Source: Candidatus Heimdallarchaeota archaeon AB_125
Lineage (GTDB): Archaea; Asgardarchaeota; Heimdallarchaeia; Heimdallarchaeales; Heimdallarchaeaceae
NCBI GenBank assembly: GCA_001940755.1
Contig: MEHH01000072.1
Span: 1-10,504, forward strand
Direction of reading: 5' to 3'
DNA: 10,504 bases
Shown here: positions 6,314 through 10,504 of the stretch, piece after piece
Layout: each line of letters starts with the position of its first letter
Numbering within the stretch: position 1 is the first letter of the stretch
Position numbers and translations under genes: made by a program
Notes under the pieces: model-generated
What the model was told of the DNA's origin: nothing
Database searches by the model: none
What the model saw: only the letters and a program-made list of their open reading frames with translations

Positions 6314-6319
6314 CTTGAA

Positions 6320-7024
6320 TTGCCAAAAATTGCTGTAATTTCAGATATTCATTCTAATATATATGCTTTAGAGGTAATTTTGCAAGACATCCAGAAAAGA
6401 AAGAATATTGATGAGATTATTTGTTTAGGTGACATAGTAGGTTACTATCCCTTTCCAAATGAGTGTATAGAATTAATTAAAGATGAGTGCTCTATTAGTA
6501 TGCTTGGAAATCATGATGCTGGAGTACTTGGTGATGAACCATCTTTTTACTTCAATCAGAATGCTTATACTATGATACAATGGACACAAGAAGAAATTCT
6601 TTCTGAGAATAAGAAATGGTTAACAACTCTTCCTAGAAGAAAAACAATAGAGCGAAATGACAAAAGTATCTATTTAGTTCATGGATCACCATTCAAAACT
6701 TTTGATTACATGGATAATCAGACTGAAAAACAATGGAAATTGATGCTTCAAGAAGCATTCGAAATTACTAAAACAGAAATCTTAATGGTAGGACATACAC
6801 ACATACCATTCAAATTTAAATTTAAGAAGTATCATTTCTTGAATCCCGGTTCAGTTGGACAACCCCGTAATGGTAAGCCTGGAGCTTATTATGCAATAGT
6901 CAATACTAATCCAGTGAGTATTACTATGGTTCATCTAAAATATGACCATAAACCTGTTCAAGAAGAAATGAAAAAATTAGACCTTTCTAAATTTTTGAGC
7001 GACAGACTGAATCGTGGTTTGTAA
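6320..7024 (+). CDS. Calcineurin-like metallophosphoesterase (YfcE/MJ0936-type, Metallophos_2)
   Basis: The 234-residue protein shows every metal-binding block of the family: D9-x-H11 in SDIHSN, G37-D38 in LGDIVGYYP, G63-N-H-D66, H121 in LVHGSP, and G158-H-T-H161. The YYPFPNECIELI segment after the second block and LNPGSVGQPRNG near residues 172-183 are typical of this subgroup. Such enzymes bind two divalent metals and cleave phosphodiesters or phosphomonoesters, often cyclic nucleotides or small nucleotides in vitro. The physiological substrate is not deducible here. There is no signal peptide or membrane segment, so it should be cytoplasmic. The start is TTG with a GAGGT ribosome site. It ends 9 bases from the stop of the opposing small gene, and stands alone, outside the pyrimidine operon. 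Confidence 0.9.
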   Translation: MPKIAVISDIHSNIYALEVILQDIQKRKNIDEIICLGDIVGYYPFPNECIELIKDECSISMLGNHDAGVLGDEPSFYFNQNAYTMIQWTQEEILSENKKWLTTLPRRKTIERNDKSIYLVHGSPFKTFDYMDNQTEKQWKLMLQEAFEITKTEILMVGHTHIPFKFKFKKYHFLNPGSVGQPRNGKPGAYYAIVNTNPVSITMVHLKYDHKPVQEEMKKLDLSKFLSDRLNRGL

Positions 7025-7033
7025 GAAGAAGTT

Positions 7034-7420
7034 CTATTCATAACGAAAGTCTAAATCTACATCTTCATCTTCAAGATCTTTAAGCTCGTCTTCTAATTTA
7101 TCGTTATACAGGTCGTATAGAATGACTAAAGCCACTCCTTCATGGATTCCTGTTTTTATTGATAATTTTTGGCAAGTGATTTCAGGATTATCTTGGAGTA
7201 TGTTCTCTCTAACATACGCCTTAAGATTGTTATAATTTGGTATAGTTCTTATCCCATCAATTAATTCTGATAATTTACCATCAAAACCTGTGAAATTAAC
7301 TTTTAAACGCTTTTGCTTTTTAATTTTTGCAAGCATGTCGTTATATGATTGCTCCTCCTTTACCCTATCCTCTTTGATTTGTTTGTCTTTTTCCCCAATA
7401 TAATCGTACAAAGTTGTCAA
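7034..7420 (-). CDS. Small conserved-looking protein of unknown function with acidic C-terminus
   Basis: I do not recognise this 128-residue protein. Residues 1-40 are highly charged and helical, rich in Lys/Glu. The middle contains FTGFDGKLSELIDGIRTIPN, a helix, and then NPEITCQKLSIKTGIHEGVAL, which reads like the helix-turn-helix part of a winged-helix domain (a strand-starting 'x-I-T-x-x-x-L-S-x-x-x-G-I' pattern). The last 20 residues are mostly Asp and Glu. TTG 7420 is the first usable start: an in-frame TGA lies just upstream, and a GGGGT ribosome site precedes it by 6 bases. No cysteine-based metal site, signal peptide or membrane segment is seen. The evenness of composition, proper start signals and convergent packing with its neighbour make it a real gene. 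A DNA- or ribosome-associated role is only a guess. Confidence 0.7.
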   Translation of the reverse strand: MTTLYDYIGEKDKQIKEDRVKEEQSYNDMLAKIKKQKRLKVNFTGFDGKLSELIDGIRTIPNYNNLKAYVRENILQDNPEITCQKLSIKTGIHEGVALVILYDLYNDKLEDELKDLEDEDVDLDFRYE

Positions 7421-7426
7421 GTTTTT

Positions 7427-7432
7427 ACCCCT
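7427..7432 (-). promoter_or_regulatory. Shine-Dalgarno-like site for the TTG start at 7420
   Basis: Minus-strand AGGGGT ends 6 bases before TTG 7420. It is a weaker match to the ribosome binding consensus than GAGGT, but is correctly placed and no other start lies before the in-frame stop. Confidence 0.4.
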
Positions 7433-7987
7433 ATCTCATAACTCGTTACTCAGTTGTATGTAAACGCTTAAAAAATGTTTTGTAATACGTTTATTAAATA
7501 AATATTTACTTTATTGAAAGAAACTTTTTTAAGTATAAAAAAACATTTGTTGAAGTAATACAATTTTTTGATTCAGATAAAAGTATCTTGGTCGCTAAGG
7601 CATTTGATTCTATGTTTCATCAAGAGGTTACTAGTATAAGTTTACCTAATAAAGAACAAGCAAAATGAATATTGATAAGTATTTCAGCACACACCAAATC
7701 TTAAATATCATGCTAAAGTTAAGTTTTAGACCACGTAGTATCTATAGAGAAACGTTTAGCTTTATATATTTTCTTTTAACTGCTTGAAACATCTAATTGA
7801 AAGAAAACATATAAAACTATCTAATATTTTATGACAAATATACTATTTTGAGAAAGTAGTGTGAATTTGTCTAGTAGATTAAAGAAATGGCTAGGTTAAT
7901 CCAATAATGGAAAACAAAAAACACTTATTTTTGTCGGAAAATACATAAATTAAACGGTTATTAATACAGTTAAATAAAAAACACAGC

Positions 7988-8000
7988 AAAATAAAAAAAA
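7988..8000 (-). terminator. Oligo-T terminator after glpK
   Basis: On the minus strand the glpK stop is followed within 6 bases by TTTTTTTTATTTT and, a few bases on, a second T run. Poly-T stretches without a hairpin are the usual intrinsic stop signal in archaea. Confidence 0.5.
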
Positions 8001-8005
8001 TCTAA

Positions 8006-9496
8006 CTAAACATTACTCCAATTTTTGGACCTTTCTAAAGCTCTTTTCCAAGTTTTAAGCTTTAAATCTCTGTCATTTTGATTCATACTTGGGTTGTATT
8101 CTTTTTCTACTTGGAAATTTTGGCTTATGTCATCCAGACTAGTCCAATAATCAATAGCTAATCCAGCTAGATAAGCTGCACCAAGAGCTGTTGTTTCGCT
8201 AACAACTGGTTTTTGAATTGTAACATTAGAGATATCAGATTGAAATTGTAATAGAGAGGAAGTATTGGTAACCCCCCCATCTACTCTAACTACTTTTATA
8301 GGGATACCTGAATCATTCTTCATCAGCTCAAAAATATCTTCTGATTGGTAGCAAATTGATTCCATTGCTGCTCTTATTATATGATCTTTAGTTGTTCCTC
8401 TTGTTAATCCAATGATAGTTCCTCGTGCGTATGCATCCCAGTGAGGAGCACCCAAACCTACGAATGCAGGAACAAAGAATACTCCTTCAGTATTAGGAAC
8501 CTCATTCATTATTCGTTCTAGTTCAGACTTGTCATCTAGGATACTAATCCCTTCTTCTAACCATTGAATAGCGGCACCAGTGATGAAAACACTACCTTCA
8601 AGTGCATATTCGATATTTTCTCCTATTTTCCAAGCTATAGTTGTTAACAATCCACTTTCTGACTTGATTGGTTTCTTACCCGTGTTCAACAACATGAAGT
8701 TTCCAGTACCATAGGTATTCTTTATAGAACCTTCTTCAAAACAAGTCTGACCAAATAATGCTGCTTGCTGATCACCTGCAGCTCCAGCAACGGGAATGGG
8801 AGTACCTATGATTTCTTCTTTTACATCACCATATGTTTCTTTGTCACTACTTGGTTTAACCTCTGGTAAGATCTGCAAAGGTATGTTCAGAAGTTCAAGA
8901 AGTTCCTCATCCCATACACCTTTATGAATGTCAAATAACAGAGTTCTTGAAGCATTAGAATAATCTGTTATATTTCTTCCAGTTAAATTCCAAATTAACC
9001 AACTATCAATGGTTCCTACAGCAAGGTTTCCATTTTGTAATGCAGATTGGACCTTGGTGGAGTTTTCTAACAACCATTTAATCTTAGTTCCAGAAAAATA
9101 AGGGTCAAGAACTAGTCCTGTTTTATTAGTAAAAAGTTCAGAGTATCCATCGTTTTTCAATTTAGAACACAAATCAGCTGTTCTTCTGCACTGCCAAACA
9201 ATTGCATTGTGCAAAGGCAAGCCAGTAAGTGTATTCCATGCAACGACTGTTTCTCTTTGATTGGCAATTCCTATAGAAGCAATATCTTCTGAAGATATCT
9301 TTGCTTTAGTGAGAGCATTCTTCATAACAACTTTTGTTTTCTCCCAAATCTCTGTTGGATGATGTTCTACCCAACCAGGTTTTGGAAAGATCTGTTCATG
9401 TTCAATATAATCTTTTGATATTTCTTCTCCATTTTTGTTGAAAACCATAGCTCGAGTACCAGTTGTTCCTTGATCAATACTCAAAATGAACTTCAT
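8006..9496 (-). CDS. glpK: Glycerol kinase
   Basis: GlpK phosphorylates glycerol with ATP to sn-glycerol 3-phosphate, feeding glycolysis or lipid synthesis. The 496-residue product is full length for the family. It opens with FILSIDQGTTGTRA (phosphate-binding loop of the ASKHA fold, D8), followed by GWVEHHP, IGIANQRETVVAW and WQCRRTADLC (glycerol-side residues), GTIDSWLIWNLTG, and the catalytic GAAGDQQAALFGQ. Then come YGTGNFMLLNTG, GLGAPHWDAYARG and VDGGVTNTSSLLQFQ (adenosine site). No residue expected for catalysis looks altered. No glycerol facilitator or glycerol-3-phosphate dehydrogenase gene lies beside it. ATG 9496 lies about 26 bases after a TATA-like box and lacks a close ribosome site, so it is probably leaderless. 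A T run follows the stop. The tnpB gene ends only 45 bases upstream. Confidence 0.97.
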   Translation of the reverse strand: MKFILSIDQGTTGTRAMVFNKNGEEISKDYIEHEQIFPKPGWVEHHPTEIWEKTKVVMKNALTKAKISSEDIASIGIANQRETVVAWNTLTGLPLHNAIVWQCRRTADLCSKLKNDGYSELFTNKTGLVLDPYFSGTKIKWLLENSTKVQSALQNGNLAVGTIDSWLIWNLTGRNITDYSNASRTLLFDIHKGVWDEELLELLNIPLQILPEVKPSSDKETYGDVKEEIIGTPIPVAGAAGDQQAALFGQTCFEEGSIKNTYGTGNFMLLNTGKKPIKSESGLLTTIAWKIGENIEYALEGSVFITGAAIQWLEEGISILDDKSELERIMNEVPNTEGVFFVPAFVGLGAPHWDAYARGTIIGLTRGTTKDHIIRAAMESICYQSEDIFELMKNDSGIPIKVVRVDGGVTNTSSLLQFQSDISNVTIQKPVVSETTALGAAYLAGLAIDYWTSLDDISQNFQVEKEYNPSMNQNDRDLKLKTWKRALERSKNWSNV

Positions 9497-9512
9497 GATG
9501 TGTTTTTGTCAC

Positions 9513-9530
9513 CTTGGCATATAAACCAAG
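9513..9530. repeat. Short inverted repeat enclosing the glpK TATA-like box
   Basis: CTTGG at 9513-9517 and CCAAG at 9526-9530 are exact reverse complements around an 8-base A/T spacer. It lies 11-29 bases past the tnpB stop on the same strand, where an IS200/IS605-type right-end hairpin or guide-RNA scaffold could sit, and it also encloses the glpK TATA-like box. Which role is real cannot be told from one copy. Confidence 0.4.
9518..9525 (-). promoter_or_regulatory. TATA-like box for glpK
   Basis: Minus-strand TTTATATG is centred about 26 bases before ATG 9496, which predicts a leaderless glpK transcript. It is the best TATA match in the window. Confidence 0.55.
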
Positions 9531-9541
9531 TGCTGTTGAGC

Positions 9542-10504
9542 TCATTTTGTAGAGACCTTGGGTATCATTCCTTGTGGGTCAACACAAACTCTACGTGGAT
9601 ACATCACGTACCCTCCTACCCCGTTCGCACGCCTTTTAGGCAATGCTTTCGGATCGCTTTTGAGTAAAATATTGTACGCAGCATTAACATCAGCATTAAT
9701 CAAGTGTCCCTGTGCAGAGGTGAACAGCCCTCGAGTAGATCTTTTCCCTACATACTTCCTTCTCTTCTTCGAAAACTCATTATCTAAGAAACTACTCTTA
9801 GAAGTGTAATGTTCAGGAATAAGATCAACATGTATTCCATGTTCTGCACCTTTGTATTTTAACTGGTTGATGATTTTCATGAAGGGGAGAGTGACAAACA
9901 TTTGGGTGACTTTCTTACTGAAATGCATCCTTTGTTTCCATTTAGGATTGTAACCAATGATGACCTCATGTAAATCTCTTTCCACCCACAAATCTACCAG
10001 ATATTTCGTTAATTTATGGATGGCATCCTTGAGCTTCTTTCTGAACTTTTCACGAAGTTTGTAAAATGCTGGACCATAAACCAATCTTTTCTGCTGTTTT
10101 AACTGTTTTTTCTGCTGCTGTACATACTGTTCTCTTAGTTTTGTTTGGAATTTTAGATAATAGTGAATTATGCTTTTTATTCCTTTTCCGTGGTCCTTGA
10201 TAACAATTGGTTGAGAGCCAAGGTTATCCACAAAGGCCACGATATTGACAGACCCTAAATCGATGGCACCTTTCCTGATGCATTGCTTACACCTCTTTGG
10301 AAGAACTTTTTCATATACTAGTTCGAGGGTATAGCCCACTTTACGAGGGACAATTCTCACTTCTTTCAGTTTAGTGGTTACTGTTAGTCTAGTTTTGTAA
10401 TAGAATCCTACTTTCTTGGGGAGGATTACCCATCCATTCTTTATCCTTGCTTGTTGATTAGTAACGATCGCTACCACTTCCCCCTTTTTGGATTTGTATT
10501 TTGG
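9542..10504 (-). CDS. tnpB: TnpB-family RNA-guided nuclease (IS200/IS605-type OrfB), N-terminus outside window
   Basis: The frame remains open to the right edge (PKYKSKKGE precedes GTG 10477), so the start lies beyond the window; 320 residues are visible. The visible part begins with the TnpB wedge-like region (RIKNGWVILPK). RuvC-I is AIDLGSVN (Asp codon at 10259-10261) and RuvC-III is NADVNAAYNIL (Asp codon at 9689-9691). The normal RuvC-II Glu position reads IIGYNPKWK with Gly instead. A Glu 47 residues later, in PEHYTSKSSFLD (codon 9812-9814), fits the rearranged active site known in some TnpB and Fanzor proteins. The Cys pairs of the usual zinc finger are absent. No tnpA is visible. TnpB cuts DNA guided by an RNA made from the 3' end of its own gene, helping keep the element in place. 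It looks intact, not degraded, within view, and appears richer in G and C than its neighbours. Confidence 0.9.
   Translation of the reverse strand, partial: PKYKSKKGEVVAIVTNQQARIKNGWVILPKKVGFYYKTRLTVTTKLKEVRIVPRKVGYTLELVYEKVLPKRCKQCIRKGAIDLGSVNIVAFVDNLGSQPIVIKDHGKGIKSIIHYYLKFQTKLREQYVQQQKKQLKQQKRLVYGPAFYKLREKFRKKLKDAIHKLTKYLVDLWVERDLHEVIIGYNPKWKQRMHFSKKVTQMFVTLPFMKIINQLKYKGAEHGIHVDLIPEHYTSKSSFLDNEFSKKRRKYVGKRSTRGLFTSAQGHLINADVNAAYNILLKSDPKALPKRRANGVGGYVMYPRRVCVDPQGMIPKVSTK

Larger units (their letters stand above)
7421..8005. other. 585-base AT-rich intergenic region, no convincing gene
   Basis: Both flanking genes run on the minus strand, so this region holds the promoter of the 128-residue protein at its left end and the terminator of glpK at its right end. 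I see no tRNA, no CRISPR-type repeat and no long frame. One plus-strand frame, open from 7498 to 7668, encodes protein-like text (for example VIQFFDSDKSILVAKAF) but has no good start codon upstream; it may be a gene relic or chance. ATTGAAAGAAA recurs at about 7513 and 7797. The composition is visibly poorer in G and C than the coding regions. Confidence 0.5.

Noticed and set aside
7421..8005. CRISPR array, tRNA or C/D box RNA in the long gap
   Set aside because: No regularly spaced repeats, no cloverleaf-forming GC-richer stretch, and no paired C and D boxes were found by eye.
9499..9517. AGGTGA on the minus strand as glpK ribosome binding site
   Set aside because: It is about 12 bases or more from the ATG and at or upstream of the start site predicted from the TATA box, so it would probably not be in the mRNA.
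9542..10504. Nuclease-dead TnpB-derived regulator (TldR-like) beside glpK
   Set aside because: Both RuvC Asp residues and a plausible alternative Glu are present, so loss of nuclease activity is not supported.

Overview
The window looks like an AT-rich archaeal chromosome segment. Several ATG starts sit about 25-30 bases after a TATA-like box, with little or no leader. The archaeal-type gene set (class 1B PyrD/PyrK, a helix-turn-helix fused to a phosphoribosyltransferase, a RING-like zinc protein) fits a low-GC archaeon. A zinc-ribbon plus RING-like protein makes an Asgard-type lineage a reasonable guess, but nothing in the window proves it.

Layout. Positions 1-2615 (+ strand) hold the C-terminal part of a radical SAM protein of the spore-photoproduct-lyase-like family, then an unrecognised protein ending in a zinc ribbon, then a zinc-ribbon/RING-like protein that appears to start at a rare ATT codon. 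Positions 2619-6136 hold pyrimidine-type genes: pyrF-like (-), a divergent HTH-PRTase regulator-like gene (+), and a pyrD-pyrK-like operon (-) with a 4-base ATGA overlap. Positions 6320-7420 carry a calcineurin-like phosphoesterase (+) and a small unknown protein (-), tail to tail. About 585 bases follow without a convincing gene (7421-8005). Glycerol kinase (-, 8006-9496) comes next, and finally a TnpB-type RNA-guided nuclease/transposon protein (-) that runs off the right edge.

How the genes fit together. PyrD and PyrK would form the heterotetrameric dihydroorotate dehydrogenase and PyrF would make UMP; the HTH-PRTase protein is a natural candidate regulator sensing PRPP or a nucleotide. 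However, the PyrD-like protein has lost several Asn residues expected to hold orotate, and the PyrF-like protein keeps its catalytic Asp/Lys set but not the usual phosphate-gripping loop. These genes may therefore be very divergent pyrimidine enzymes or paralogs for another substrate. This, the ATT-started RING-like protein, and the tnpB/glpK junction (a TATA box inside a small inverted repeat) are the main points for a second look. No rRNA, tRNA or CRISPR array was recognised.
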